64,000 nt of DNA from Paraburkholderia caffeinilytica (GTDB lineage: Bacteria; Pseudomonadota; Gammaproteobacteria; Burkholderiales; Burkholderiaceae), in contig NZ_CP031467.1 in assembly GCF_003368325.1 (NCBI RefSeq), positions 1,426,001 through 1,490,000 on the forward strand, given 5' to 3'. Positions within the stretch are counted from its first letter, which is position 1. Each line of letters opens with the position of its first letter. Shown piece after piece: positions 19,201 to 28,796 of the stretch. Under the pieces are notes generated by a model that saw only the letters and a list, made by a program, of their open reading frames with translations, was not told the origin of the DNA and made no database searches. Made by a program: the position numbers and the translations under genes.

Positions 19201-20637
19201 TCAATACGGCTCGCCGACGCGCACGATCTTCAGCGTATTCGTGCCGCCTGCCTGGCCCATCGGCTCGCCGACCGTCAGCACCACCATGTCGCCGCGCGAC
19301 GCGTAGCCCTTGCTGACCACGGTTTCCAACGCCTGCTGCAACGCGGTGTCGCGGTCGGTGCTGGTGTCCAGGTGCAGCGACCTGACGTTGCGGTAAATCG
19401 CCATGGCCCGTTCGCTGCCGACGCGCGGCGTGAGCGCGAAAATCGGCACGTGCGTCCAGTGACGCGACATCCACAGCGCGGTCGAACCCGATTCGGTCAA
19501 CGCGACGATCGCCTTCGCGCCCAGATGGAACGCCGTGAACAGCGCGCCCATGGCGATGGACTGGTCGATTCGCGTGAACGTGCGGTCGAGGAAATCCTTG
19601 TCCAGCTCCGACTGCTCCGACTTTTCGGCTTCGAGGCAGATCGCGGACATCGTCTCGATGGTCTGCACCGGGTATTTGCCCGCTGCGGACTCCGCCGACA
19701 GCATCACCGCATCCGTGCCGTCGAGCACCGCGTTGGCGACGTCCGACACTTCGGCGCGGGTCGGCACCGGCGCGTAGATCATCGATTCCATCATCTGGGT
19801 CGCGGTGATCACGAACTTGTTCGAATCGCGCGCCATACGAATCATGCGCTTTTGCAGCGCGGGCACGGCGGCATTCCCCACTTCCACGGCCAGGTCGCCG
19901 CGCGCAACCATGATGCCGTCGGATGCGTCGAGGATGCCTTGCAGCGCCGGAATCGCTTCCGCGCGCTCGATCTTCGCGATCATCTTCGGCTTGATGCCGT
20001 AGGGCGCGCCCGCGATGTTCGCGAGCTGGCGGGCCATTTCCATGTCGGTGGCGTTCTTGGGGAACGATACCGCGACATAATCCACGCCGAGCGACATCGC
20101 CGTGCGAATGTCTTCCATGTCTTTGGCCGTCAGGGCCGGCGCCGTCAAGCCGCCGCCCTGGCGGTTGATGCCCTTGTTGTTCGACAGATCGCCGCCGATC
20201 TTCACGGTGGTGTGGATCTCGCTGCCGAGCACGCGCACGACGTCCAGCACGATCAGGCCGTCGTTGAGCAACAGCACGTCGCCCGGTTTCAGGTCGCGCG
20301 GCAGGTCTTTGTAGTCGAGGCCGACGCGGTCGTCGTTGCCGAGTTCGCACTCGGCGTCGAGGATAAATGCGCTGCCGGGCACGAGCGTGGTCTTGCCGTT
20401 TTCGAATTTGCCGACCCGAATCTTCGGGCCTTGCAAGTCAGCCATGATGGCCACTTCACGGCCGGCCTGACGGGCCGCCTCGCGCACGAATTCGGCGCGC
20501 TGGCGGTGGTCGTCGGCGGTGCCGTGCGAGAAATTGAGCCGCACCACGTCGGCCCCTGCCTGAATCATTTGCAGCAGGATTTCCGGCGTGCTGGAAGCCG
20601 GTCCGATAGTAGCGACAATCTTGGTAGCGCGATGCAT
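19201..20637 (-). CDS. pyk: Pyruvate kinase
   Basis: This 478-residue enzyme converts PEP and ADP to pyruvate and ATP. Blocks include the start MHRATKIVATIGPASS, RLNFSHG, the Lys-containing MIAKIERAEAIP, MVARGDLAVE and the ATQMMESM signature. The C-terminal allosteric domain carries VALTESGSTALW. The ATG at 20637 has a GAGGAG site upstream and matches the family start. The reading frame stays open upstream to just after pgk (see the separate entry). Confidence 0.95.
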   Translation of the reverse strand: MHRATKIVATIGPASSTPEILLQMIQAGADVVRLNFSHGTADDHRQRAEFVREAARQAGREVAIMADLQGPKIRVGKFENGKTTLVPGSAFILDAECELGNDDRVGLDYKDLPRDLKPGDVLLLNDGLIVLDVVRVLGSEIHTTVKIGGDLSNNKGINRQGGGLTAPALTAKDMEDIRTAMSLGVDYVAVSFPKNATDMEMARQLANIAGAPYGIKPKMIAKIERAEAIPALQGILDASDGIMVARGDLAVEVGNAAVPALQKRMIRMARDSNKFVITATQMMESMIYAPVPTRAEVSDVANAVLDGTDAVMLSAESAAGKYPVQTIETMSAICLEAEKSEQSELDKDFLDRTFTRIDQSIAMGALFTAFHLGAKAIVALTESGSTALWMSRHWTHVPIFALTPRVGSERAMAIYRNVRSLHLDTSTDRDTALQQALETVVSKGYASRGDMVVLTVGEPMGQAGGTNTLKIVRVGEPY

Positions 20638-21075
20638 GAGTCTCCTCGTCTGGATGGGATCGCTGGGATGAGCGCTGCGAGTCGGATGCGGAGGCTGCGC
20701 ACCGAAGGGTGCTGCTGGGGGCTGCGCGCCGGTTGAAACCAGCGTCGCTTTATGGGGTGAAGCGGTATTCGACACCGGCACGGGGGATGCCGGCGGGGGG
20801 GCGAGCACAACCGCCTGATCCGGGAGTTCTGCCCGCGAGTGGGCGGTTTGTCCGGCGGACAATTCCGCTGCCTCGCCGGCAGTGGTCAACTCCGCGAGCG
20901 CGAGGGACGACTCGGATTCCTGCGGCTGCCGGGCCGCAGCTTCAGCCACGGCCGTTGTGGCGGCGGAGCGCGCTTCGCGCTCCCCTGCCGCTGCTGCTAC
21001 GGTGTTGCGCGGCTTGCCGGTAGGCCGGCTGCCGCGCGCTTTTGCAGACTTCGCCGAGGGGGAGCGCGTCGCCAC
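20638..21075 (-). other. Open reading frame joining pgk to pyk (possible pyk extension)
   Basis: The 439-bp gap between pgk and pyk contains no in-frame stop in the pyk frame. A GTG at 21073-21075 lies one base after the pgk stop and would add 146 residues to pyk. The translation is rich in Ala, Pro, Ser and Glu and has no domain. Third-position GC is roughly 75% in the parts I counted. This could be a disordered N-terminal extension, a separate small protein or GC-driven chance. No strong ribosome site precedes the GTG. Confidence 0.35.
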
Positions 21076-21076
21076 G

Positions 21077-22270
21077 TTAAGCCCGCGATTCCAGCACTTC
21101 GACCGCGGGCAGCTTCTTGCCCTCGAGGAACTCGAGGAAGGCGCCGCCGCCCGTCGAGATATAGCTGACCTTGTCGTGGATGCCGTACTTGGCAATCGCC
21201 GCGAGCGTATCGCCGCCGCCTGCAATCGAGAACGCCGACGATTTGGCGATCGCGTCAGCCAGCGTCTTCGTACCGTTGCCGAACTGGTCGAATTCGAACA
21301 CGCCGACCGGACCGTTCCACACGATCGTGCCGGCCTTTTCCAGTTGCGCGGCGAGCACCTTGGCGGTTTCCGGTCCGATGTCGAGGATCATGTCGTCGTC
21401 TTCTACATCGGCGACGGCCTTCACTTCAGCCTTGGCGGTCGGCGAGAACTCTTTCGCCGTGACCACGTCGGTCGGGATCGGCACCGAGGCGCCGCGGGCT
21501 TTCGCTGAGTCGATGATGGCTTTGGCTTCGGCGACCAGATCGGCTTCGGCAAGCGACTTGCCGATCTTCAGGCCGGCCGCCAGCATGAACGTATTGGCAA
21601 TGCCGCCGCCGACGATCAGCTGATCGACCTTGTCGGCCAGCGACTTCAGAATGGTCAGCTTGGTGGACACCTTCGAGCCGGCGACGATCGCCACCAGCGG
21701 CCGCTTCGGCGCGCCCAGCGCCTTGCCGAGCGCTTCGAGCTCGGCGGCGAGCAGCGGGCCCGCGCAGGCGACCGGCGCGTATTTGGCGATGCCGTGCGTG
21801 GTGGCTTCGGCGCGGTGCGCGGTGCCGAACGCGTCGTTCACGTAGATGTCGCAGAGCTTCGCCATTTTCTGCGCGAGCTCGTCGGAATCCTTCTTTTCGC
21901 CCTTGTTGACGCGGCAGTTTTCCAGCAGCACGAGCTGGCCCGGCGCGACGTTCACGCCGTTTTCAACCCAGTTGGCGACCAGCGGCACGTCACGGCCAAG
22001 CAGTTCGGCCAGGCGCTGCGCGACCGGCGCGAGCGAATCTTCCGGCTTGAAATCGCCTTCGGTCGGGCGGCCCAGGTGCGACGTGACCATCACGGCGGCG
22101 CCCGCGTCCAGCGCGGCCTTGATCGCCGGCACGGAGGCGCGGATACGGGTGTCTTCGGTGATGTTGCCTTGATCGTCCTGCGGCACGTTCAGATCGGCGC
22201 GGATGAACACGCGTTTGCCGGACAGCTTGCCTTCGGCGATCAGATCGGAGAGACGCAATACCTTGTTCAT
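21077..22270 (-). CDS. pgk: Phosphoglycerate kinase
   Basis: This 397-residue two-domain enzyme makes ATP from 1,3-bisphosphoglycerate. Blocks include [64 protein letters not shown] and the C-terminal GGGDTLAAI. The start at 22270 (MNKVLRLSD) is the family start; the frame to 22390 is upstream leader. It is the first of the pgk-pyk-fba group. Confidence 0.96.
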   Translation of the reverse strand: MNKVLRLSDLIAEGKLSGKRVFIRADLNVPQDDQGNITEDTRIRASVPAIKAALDAGAAVMVTSHLGRPTEGDFKPEDSLAPVAQRLAELLGRDVPLVANWVENGVNVAPGQLVLLENCRVNKGEKKDSDELAQKMAKLCDIYVNDAFGTAHRAEATTHGIAKYAPVACAGPLLAAELEALGKALGAPKRPLVAIVAGSKVSTKLTILKSLADKVDQLIVGGGIANTFMLAAGLKIGKSLAEADLVAEAKAIIDSAKARGASVPIPTDVVTAKEFSPTAKAEVKAVADVEDDDMILDIGPETAKVLAAQLEKAGTIVWNGPVGVFEFDQFGNGTKTLADAIAKSSAFSIAGGGDTLAAIAKYGIHDKVSYISTGGGAFLEFLEGKKLPAVEVLESRA

Positions 22271-22542
22271 GGGCGTGTATGTGCGAGTTGATGGGAAGGC
22301 GGTGGCGGACGACGCGCTCGACACCAGGCGCGGCAAACTCCAGCGCCTCGGCACGGCAGCGGCTCCACTGAGCCGGGCGCCGGCGGCCAAGCCGCGGCTG
22401 TCGCGCCATGCAGCGGCGCGCTTATCCCGGAAAGGGCCATTTTAACTGATCCGCACTGCCTTCTGACCCGCAACCAGGCGAATGTCCCGTATTTGAAGAA
22501 TGCGCCGCGCATGTCGCGACGCAGCATTTCCGACCCAACCAA

Positions 22543-22866
22543 CTACATGAACAGGCGCAAGAGCGTAAACACAGCCATTCCCACCACAATCGTACCGAGC
22601 ATGGTGCGCCGCCACATAAACCACGCAAAGGCGGCCAGCGCCGCGTAAAACTCGTGATTCGACGGTGCGAACGAGAGCCCCTCCGGCGTCGCCAGCACAT
22701 CGGGCAGCACGACGGCGGCCAGCGCCGCGGCCGGCGCGTAGCGCAGCATCCGCTGGACGCGCGCCGGCAAAACCGTGCGCTCGCCGCCGATTAGAAACAT
22801 CGCGCGTGTCACCGCGGTGACGAAAGTCATGCCGATAATGGCCAGCCAGATCTGCGTGGATGTCAT
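22543..22866 (-). CDS. azlD: AzlD-family branched-chain amino acid transport subunit
   Basis: This 107-residue protein has three to four membrane segments and the AzlD pattern (TFVTAVTRAMFLI, APAAALAAVVLPDVL). It is the small partner of AzlC in exporting branched-chain amino acids. Its ATG overlaps the azlC stop codon by 4 bp, so the two are translationally coupled. ilvE, the branched-chain aminotransferase, is divergent just beyond azlC, which fits a shared role in branched-chain amino acid balance. Confidence 0.9.
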   Translation of the reverse strand: MTSTQIWLAIIGMTFVTAVTRAMFLIGGERTVLPARVQRMLRYAPAAALAAVVLPDVLATPEGLSFAPSNHEFYAALAAFAWFMWRRTMLGTIVVGMAVFTLLRLFM

Positions 22867-23609
22867 TGGGAATCTCCGGCGCTGTTGCGGATGCGGCGCA
22901 AATCGGCGCGCTCGACCATCAGGTCGGCCGCACTGCCGGCGACAATCGCCGCAATGACCGCCAGCGGCAGCGCGAGCCGGTACGGCAGGTCGAAAGCGAG
23001 TAGCGACACCAGGCCGGCAATGCTAACCGCGACCAGCGTGGAGCGCGTGGCGATCGCCGACACCATGATGGGCAGCAGCGCCAGCGTGCCGGCCAGCGCC
23101 AGCCCCCAGTTGTCGGGAATCAGGCTCGCCAGCAGGATGCCGGCAATCGACGACACCTGCCACGACAGCCAGCTGCATATCGCCATGCCCCAGAAGTACG
23201 CCTCCTTGCCCGGCACGTAACCGGTCTGAAAGCTCTTCTTCTGGAACAGCAGATAGATCACGTCGCCGTTGAAGTAGCCGAGCAGGATGCGCCGCCACAT
23301 CGGCAGATAGGAAAAATGCGGCGCGAGACCGGCGCTGAAGATCACAAAACGCGTATTGACCATCGCGGCGGTGAGCAGCGCGGTCCAGACCGGCAGCTTG
23401 GCGGCCAGCAACGGCAGCACGGCCAGTTGCGACGAACCGGCGTAGCACAGCAGCGACATGGTGAGCGCCTGCGGCAGCGTGAGCACGGACTTGCTCATCG
23501 CGATGCCGGTGACGAGGCCCCAGGAGAAGATCGCCATGAGCGTGGGCGAATAGTCGCGCGCGCCCTCACGGAAGGCACGGCGATCGGTATCTGACAAACG
23601 AGCGAGCAT
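22863..23609 (-). CDS. azlC: AzlC-family branched-chain amino acid exporter subunit
   Basis: This 248-residue protein has several membrane segments and AzlC blocks (REGARDYSPTLMAIFSWGLV, SLLCYAGSSQLAVL, MVNTRFVIFSAGL). It forms a transporter with AzlD. The start at 23609 (MLARLSD) was preferred to an upstream frame to 23642. It diverges from ilvE across 192 bp. Confidence 0.88.
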   Translation of the reverse strand: MLARLSDTDRRAFREGARDYSPTLMAIFSWGLVTGIAMSKSVLTLPQALTMSLLCYAGSSQLAVLPLLAAKLPVWTALLTAAMVNTRFVIFSAGLAPHFSYLPMWRRILLGYFNGDVIYLLFQKKSFQTGYVPGKEAYFWGMAICSWLSWQVSSIAGILLASLIPDNWGLALAGTLALLPIMVSAIATRSTLVAVSIAGLVSLLAFDLPYRLALPLAVIAAIVAGSAADLMVERADLRRIRNSAGDSQ

Positions 23610-23801
23610 GAGGCGAAACGCGGGCGCCGGACAGCGGCGCAATGAAGGGAGGTCGGCGCCAGGTCGTCAAGCACCCGCTGGCGCATCCGGATCTGAATTA
23701 TGCGTGCGCCGAATTATAGCGCCCGGCACGCGGCCAAATGCCCGTTCCTTGTGCAAAAGACGCTAAAATAACGCTCTTTCACCGCACCGCTGGAGAATCG
23801 T

Positions 23802-24725
23802 ATGTCAATGGCCGACCGCGACGGCAAGATCTGGATGGATGGCAAGCTCATCGACTGGCGCGACGCCAAGATCCACGTGCTGACCCACACGCTGCACTAC
23901 GGCATGGGCGTTTTCGAGGGTGTACGCGCCTACAGGACGGCGGACGGCGGCACGGCGATTTTCCGCCTCCAGGAACACACCAAGCGCCTGCTGAACTCGG
24001 CCAAGATCTTCCAGATGGACGTGCCGTTCGACCACGAAACGCTGGCGGCCGCGCAATGCGAAGTGGTTCGCGCCAACAAGCTGGAATCCTGCTACCTGCG
24101 CCCGATCATCTGGGTCGGCTCGGAAAAGCTCGGCGTGTCGGCCAAGGGCAACACGATCCACGTGGCGATCGCCGCCTGGCCGTGGGGCGCCTACCTCGGT
24201 GAAGACGGCATTGCCAAGGGCATCCGCGTGAAGACCTCGTCGTTCACGCGCCATCACGTGAACGTCTCGATGGTCCGCGCCAAGGCATCGGGCTGGTACG
24301 TGAATTCGATCCTCGCCAACCAGGAAGCGATCGCCGACGGGTACGACGAAGCGCTGCTGCTGGACGTGGACGGCTACGTGTCGGAAGGCTCGGGCGAAAA
24401 CTTCTTCCTCGTGAACAACGGCAAGCTGTACACGCCTGACCTGTCCTCCTGCCTCGACGGCATCACGCGCGACACGGTCATCACGCTGGCGCGCGACGCG
24501 GGCATCCAGGTGATCGAAAAACGCATCACGCGCGACGAGGTCTATACCTGCGACGAAGCGTTCTTCACCGGCACCGCCGCCGAAGTCACGCCAATCCGCG
24601 AACTCGACAACCGCACCATCGGCTCGGGCGCACGCGGCCCGATCACCGAGAAGCTGCAATCGGGCTTCTTCGATATCGTCAACGGCAAGAGCGAGAAGTA
24701 CGCGCACTGGCTCACCAAGATTTAA
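23802..24725 (+). CDS. ilvE: Branched-chain amino acid aminotransferase
   Basis: This 307-residue fold-type IV PLP enzyme interconverts Leu, Ile and Val with their 2-oxo acids. Lys161 in VRAKASGWY is the Schiff-base lysine. Other blocks are LHYGMGVFEGVRAY, ALLLDVDGYVSEGSGENFF and FFTGTAAEVTPI. A GGAGA site lies upstream of the ATG at 23802. It heads a same-strand run with the zinc-finger gene and waaF. Confidence 0.95.
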   Translation: MSMADRDGKIWMDGKLIDWRDAKIHVLTHTLHYGMGVFEGVRAYRTADGGTAIFRLQEHTKRLLNSAKIFQMDVPFDHETLAAAQCEVVRANKLESCYLRPIIWVGSEKLGVSAKGNTIHVAIAAWPWGAYLGEDGIAKGIRVKTSSFTRHHVNVSMVRAKASGWYVNSILANQEAIADGYDEALLLDVDGYVSEGSGENFFLVNNGKLYTPDLSSCLDGITRDTVITLARDAGIQVIEKRITRDEVYTCDEAFFTGTAAEVTPIRELDNRTIGSGARGPITEKLQSGFFDIVNGKSEKYAHWLTKI

Positions 24726-24805
24726 CGCGCGCTGCGCCGGCCTCCGGGCCCTCGGCTTTCTGGCCGGCGCAACGCACGCCCCCTGCATACAACGAGAAAG
24801 TCCCC

Positions 24806-25000
24806 ATGAGCGAAATCAAGGAAATGCCGCTGGTCGAATTGTCGGCAAAGGATCTGCCGGCGTACTGCCCGAATCCGGCCATGCCGCGCTGGAGCGCGCA
24901 TCCGCGCGTCTTTATCGACGTCACGCACGGCGAAGCAAAGTGCCCGTATTGCAGCACGCGCTACAAGCTGCGCGACGGCGAAGTGGTCAGGGGTCACTAA
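24806..25000 (+). CDS. Small zinc-finger domain protein (CHCC type)
   Basis: This 64-residue protein has an NDUFS6-like zinc-finger pattern: Cys in AYCPNP, His in SAHPRV and a CPYC pair in AKCPYCSTRY. It lies between ilvE and waaF, an arrangement typical of Burkholderiaceae. Its molecular role is unknown. It may be cotranscribed with ilvE, whose stop codon lies 80 bp upstream. Confidence 0.88.
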   Translation: MSEIKEMPLVELSAKDLPAYCPNPAMPRWSAHPRVFIDVTHGEAKCPYCSTRYKLRDGEVVRGH

Positions 25001-25294
25001 TCTTGAGCACCGCGCACTGAGCGCTGATCGCTTGCGGCGCCCGTTGTTGACGCGCCCGTTGCTGGCGCATCCATTGTCGGCGCGCCTGTTGCGCGGGCCG
25101 TCATGCGACGGGCCGGCTGTGCTTCGGCAGCAGGCGGCGACAGCGCAAGCGCTTCGCAGCAACGCCGCAGCCGCGGCGGGGCCGGCCCTGCCGGATCCGC
25201 GCCGCAAGGCTCGCGGCTTCTCCCTTTTTACACAATCGAACGCCACGCGCTTGGTGCGCGCGGCGCTTCGTTTCGACACCGGACACTGACTCTG

Positions 25295-26320
25295 ATGCGT
25301 CGCGCGTTGGTTATCGCACCGAACTGGATCGGTGACGCATTGATGGCGCAGCCGCTGTTTGCGCGCCTCGTGAAATTGCATCCGCGCATCGTGATCGACG
25401 CGGTCGCGCCCTCGTGGGTCGCGCCCGTGCTCGAACGCATGCCCGAGATTCGCGACGTCTACGCAACCGACCTCGCGCACGGCAAACTGCAGATGCTGCG
25501 CCGCTGGCAACTGGCGAGCGACTTGCGCGATGTCGGTTACGACGCGGCCTATGTCCTACCCAACTCGCTCAAGTCGGCGCTGATTCCGTGGATGGCGGGC
25601 ATTGCGCTGCGCATCGGCTATACCGGCGAAAGCCGCTACGGCTTGCTGAACGTACGTCACGCGAATCCGCGCAAAGACGAGCGCCCGCCGATGGTCGGCC
25701 ATTACGCCGCGCTCGCCTACGCGCAAGGCGCCAAGGTCCCCGACGACCTGCCGATGCCGCGGCTCGACGCGGACCTGAACGAAACGTCGCGGGTCTCGGC
25801 GCGTTTCAATCTGGATACGCGTGTGCCGCTGCTGGTGTTCTGTCCGGGTGCCGAGTACGGTCCGGCCAAGCGCTGGCCGCCTGAGCATTTCGCCGCGCTC
25901 GCGCAGATCGTCGGCCAGTCGTTCCCCTACACGCAGATCGTCGCGCTGGGCTCGCCGAAAGATGCACCGCTTGCCCAGGCGATTGCCGAGAAGGCGCCGA
26001 ACGTGCGCAACCTGTGCGGCCAGACCGCGCTGAGCGAGGCTTGCGCGCTGATCTCGCGGGCCAATGCGGTCGTCACCAACGATTCCGGCCTGATGCACGT
26101 GGCCGCCGCGCTGCGCCGGCCGCTGGTGGCCGTGTACGGTTCGACCGATCCGCGCCACACGCCGCCCTTGTCCGAGCTTGCGAAGGTACAATGGCTTCAT
26201 CTCGAATGCAGCCCCTGTTTTCAGCGCGAGTGTCCGCTCGGGCATCTGAACTGCCTGAAGCAGTTGAGTGCCGAGCAGGTGTTCAGCGATTTGCGCGGCA
26301 TGTTGCTTGCGCAACGTTGA
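25295..26320 (+). CDS. waaF: ADP-heptose:LPS heptosyltransferase II
   Basis: This 341-residue GT9 glycosyltransferase adds the second heptose to the LPS inner core on the cytoplasmic face. Blocks are the N-terminal MRRALVIAPNWIGDALMAQP, AYVLPNSLKSALIP, FCPGAEYGPAKRWP and SGLMHVAAALRRPLVAVYG with STDPRHTPPL. I start at the ATG at 25295, where the family begins; the frame is open back to 25103 but that segment is low-complexity. The 294-bp gap before it contains degenerate 15-bp repeats with a CGCCCGTTG core near 25037-25096. Confidence 0.94.
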   Translation: MRRALVIAPNWIGDALMAQPLFARLVKLHPRIVIDAVAPSWVAPVLERMPEIRDVYATDLAHGKLQMLRRWQLASDLRDVGYDAAYVLPNSLKSALIPWMAGIALRIGYTGESRYGLLNVRHANPRKDERPPMVGHYAALAYAQGAKVPDDLPMPRLDADLNETSRVSARFNLDTRVPLLVFCPGAEYGPAKRWPPEHFAALAQIVGQSFPYTQIVALGSPKDAPLAQAIAEKAPNVRNLCGQTALSEACALISRANAVVTNDSGLMHVAAALRRPLVAVYGSTDPRHTPPLSELAKVQWLHLECSPCFQRECPLGHLNCLKQLSAEQVFSDLRGMLLAQR

Positions 26321-26498
26321 ACCAGACTGATCCAGCTGATACTTGCACGCAACACCGCACGCCCCTGAACGCGTCGCGTCATGTTCGCGCCTTGCGGCGC
26401 GGGCATCCTCGCGCTTGGGTGCGATTGTCCGGTGCTCCGGACTGTCCCGCTGACCGCTGCCCCGCAACCGCGCGCCGCGCACAAGAGACTGACGAGCC

Positions 26499-26945
26499 AT
26501 GCCACGTTTTGCCCATATCTTCGAAGCCGCCGCCGATACGCTGAACGCCTATTACCAGGCCGTCGCCGAGCTGAATATCGACAGCTTGATGGGCCTGTGG
26601 ATCGATGAGGAATTCGTCAGCTGCATCTGCGCCGACGGCTCTCACCTGCACGGCCTCGACAGCATTCGCGCCGGCTTGCAAATCCAGCTTGAAGCCGCGC
26701 CCGTTTCGATTGAGCCGCTCGATATTCGCGTCTACGACAGCCTCGGCACCGTCGTGTACGCCATTGCCGAAGCACACCGCCCGGCCGATCCGAAAGCGGC
26801 GCCCGCCATGGTGTTCACCACTTACGTGATGGTCCACGAACGCGGCGAGTGGCGGATCGCGCATATTCATGCGAGTCCGATGCCGAATGAGGCCGCCAGT
26901 CAGTTCGCGACCAAGATGCGGCATGGCCAGGGATCGCTGCACTGA
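26499..26945 (+). CDS. NTF2/SnoaL-like protein
   Basis: This 148-residue protein has an NTF2-like cone fold pattern: an N-terminal helix (ADTLNAYYQAVAELNIDSLM), a WIDEEFVSCICADGSHLHG turn, and paired C-terminal strands (VFTTYVMVHERGEWRIAHIHASPMP, read as two strands). Similar proteins are ketosteroid-isomerase-like enzymes or binding proteins. No catalytic assignment is possible. It sits between waaF and the YheT-type hydrolase on the same strand. Confidence 0.75.
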   Translation: MPRFAHIFEAAADTLNAYYQAVAELNIDSLMGLWIDEEFVSCICADGSHLHGLDSIRAGLQIQLEAAPVSIEPLDIRVYDSLGTVVYAIAEAHRPADPKAAPAMVFTTYVMVHERGEWRIAHIHASPMPNEAASQFATKMRHGQGSLH

Positions 26946-27013
26946 CGGCTGACGGGCGCATTTCGCCTGTTCGGCCTGTTTCAACGGTTTTATCTTTTTG
27001 CTTTGAAGCCGGC

Positions 27014-28153
27014 ATGAGCACGCCCCGCAGAGAGTCACCCGTCCCGAACGCAGTCCCCTCGGGGGAATGGGGGGCGACGCACGATCAATCCGCTTCCACC
27101 GGCGCAGCACGCGCGGTGAGCGCCGTCGAAGCGACCGTCGAGTTGCTCTACCGCGCGCCGCTCTGGCTGCCGAACCGGCACGTGCAGACCATTGTCCCGG
27201 CGCTGTTTGCGCGCCGTCCGGCTATCACGTTCCGGCGCGAACGCTGGGATACGCCTGATGGCGATTTCATCGATCTCGATTGGGTGGTGCACGACGGCAA
27301 GCCGGCCTCTACGCCGACCTCGGCCACCCCCGCCAGGATTCCCGCCGACAACGCGCCGCTATTCGTGCTATTCCACGGCCTCGAAGGCGGTTCCACCTCG
27401 CACTACGCCGCCACGTTGATGGCAGCCGCACGCGAGTACGGCTGGCACGGCGTGGTACCGCACTTTCGCAGCTGCAGCGGGCCGCTGAATCGGTTGCCGC
27501 GCTTCTATCATCTCGCCGACAGCAACGAAGTCGACTGGATCCTGCGGCGCTTGCGCGCCTCACATCGCGGGCCGATCGTGGCGGCGGGCGTATCGCTCGG
27601 CGGCAATGTGCTGCTGCGCTGGCTCGGCGAGCGGCGCGAAGATGCGTCGCCGGTACTCTCGGCGGCCGCGGCGATTTCGACGCCGATCGACGTGCACGCC
27701 GGCGGCCGTGCGTTGTCGCAGGGCTTCGGCATGATCTACACGCGCAGTTTCCTGAAGACGCTGAAGCAGAAGGCCGAGCAGAAGCTGACGCAGTTTCCGG
27801 GTCTGTTCGACCGCGACGCCATGCTGGCGAGCCGCACAATGTACGACTTCGACAACGTGGTGACCGCGCCGCTGCACGGCTTTCGCGATACTGACGACTA
27901 CTGGAGCCGTGCGACCACGCGGCCGTTGCTGCCGGGAATCGCCGTGCCGACCCTGGTGCTGAACGCGCGCAACGACCCGTTCCTGCCGGCCGAGGCGTTG
28001 CCGGCACGGCATGAGGTGTCGGCCGCGGTAGAACTCGATCAACCCGAACACGGCGGCCACGCCGGCTTTATGACCGGGCCGTTTCCGGGCCGCATCGACT
28101 GGTTGTCGCAGCGCGTGCTCGGCTATCTGGAGCAGTACGTCGATCATGGATGA
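27014..28153 (+). CDS. YheT-family alpha/beta hydrolase
   Basis: This 379-residue alpha/beta hydrolase has LWLPNRHVQTIVPALF, the YheT/EMB8-family opening, a lipase-like HGLEGGS oxyanion region and the nucleophile elbow GVSLGG. The acid and His lie in NARNDPFLP and PEHGGHAGFM. The substrate is unknown; family members act as esterases. The first 35 residues are low-complexity and overlap a GC-rich hairpin near 27055, so the true start may be downstream. The next gene overlaps its end by 8 bp. Confidence 0.87.
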   Translation: MSTPRRESPVPNAVPSGEWGATHDQSASTGAARAVSAVEATVELLYRAPLWLPNRHVQTIVPALFARRPAITFRRERWDTPDGDFIDLDWVVHDGKPASTPTSATPARIPADNAPLFVLFHGLEGGSTSHYAATLMAAAREYGWHGVVPHFRSCSGPLNRLPRFYHLADSNEVDWILRRLRASHRGPIVAAGVSLGGNVLLRWLGERREDASPVLSAAAAISTPIDVHAGGRALSQGFGMIYTRSFLKTLKQKAEQKLTQFPGLFDRDAMLASRTMYDFDNVVTAPLHGFRDTDDYWSRATTRPLLPGIAVPTLVLNARNDPFLPAEALPARHEVSAAVELDQPEHGGHAGFMTGPFPGRIDWLSQRVLGYLEQYVDHG

Positions 28154-28718
28154 CATCGTCAAGCAGGCGCTGGCCAAATGGCCCAACGTGCCGAGTTGCA
28201 CAGGGTGGTTGATGTTGGACCGGCGTGGCAACTGGCGCATGCGTGATGAAGCCGCTCAGGCTAGCGGTGCGCCCGGTACGGCGATCCGGCATGAGGCGTT
28301 GCTCGGGTTTATCAATCGGAATTACGACGCCGACGAACGCGGGCAGTGGTTTTTCCAGAATGGGCCGCAGCGCGTGTATGTCGAGTTGGGCTATACGCCG
28401 TGGGTGGTGAGATTGTCAGCCGATCGTGCCGGAGTACTTTCCTTGACGGACCAGGCCGGTGGGGCCTTCGAACCTTCGGCTGTGTTCGTCGACGATGAAG
28501 GTGGGATTCTCTTTGCCGATGGCTCGACGCCGCCGAGGGTCGCCGTTTTGCACGACCACGACCTCGAGGTTTTTTCTGATCACGCCGCGTTGGGCGACGA
28601 CTCGATGAGCGGCGCGTTTCGCTGGAACAATGGGGTCGTGTTGCCCTTGCAAGGCGTGCAGCGAAATGCGGTTGCCGCGCGGTTCGGGTTTGTCGAGAGT
28701 CCGGCGGCCAGCGCTTAA
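28146..28718 (+). CDS. Conserved protein of unknown function, coupled to the YheT-type hydrolase
   Basis: This 190-residue soluble protein opens MDDIVKQALAKWPNVPSCTGWLML, with a beta-rich middle (WFFQNGPQRVYVELGYTPWVV, then SADRAGVLSLTDQAGGAFEP) and no signal peptide or membrane segment. The blocks look like a conserved domain, but I cannot assign a family. It overlaps the hydrolase gene by 8 bp, so they are translationally coupled and probably act together. Confidence 0.75.
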   Translation: MDDIVKQALAKWPNVPSCTGWLMLDRRGNWRMRDEAAQASGAPGTAIRHEALLGFINRNYDADERGQWFFQNGPQRVYVELGYTPWVVRLSADRAGVLSLTDQAGGAFEPSAVFVDDEGGILFADGSTPPRVAVLHDHDLEVFSDHAALGDDSMSGAFRWNNGVVLPLQGVQRNAVAARFGFVESPAASA

Positions 28719-28796
28719 GTATTTTGCCTGCCTGGCACCTGATTCCTGTGCAGGCCGCAGCGGTTCCGGTCAGATAGCGAAGGCCAAAAGCGGCCC

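Noticed and set aside
27014..27080. GC-rich CCCCTCGGGGG hairpin in the YheT-type gene as a fourth copy of the purC-purE repeat
   Set aside because: Only the short C/G core is similar; the rest of the unit does not match.
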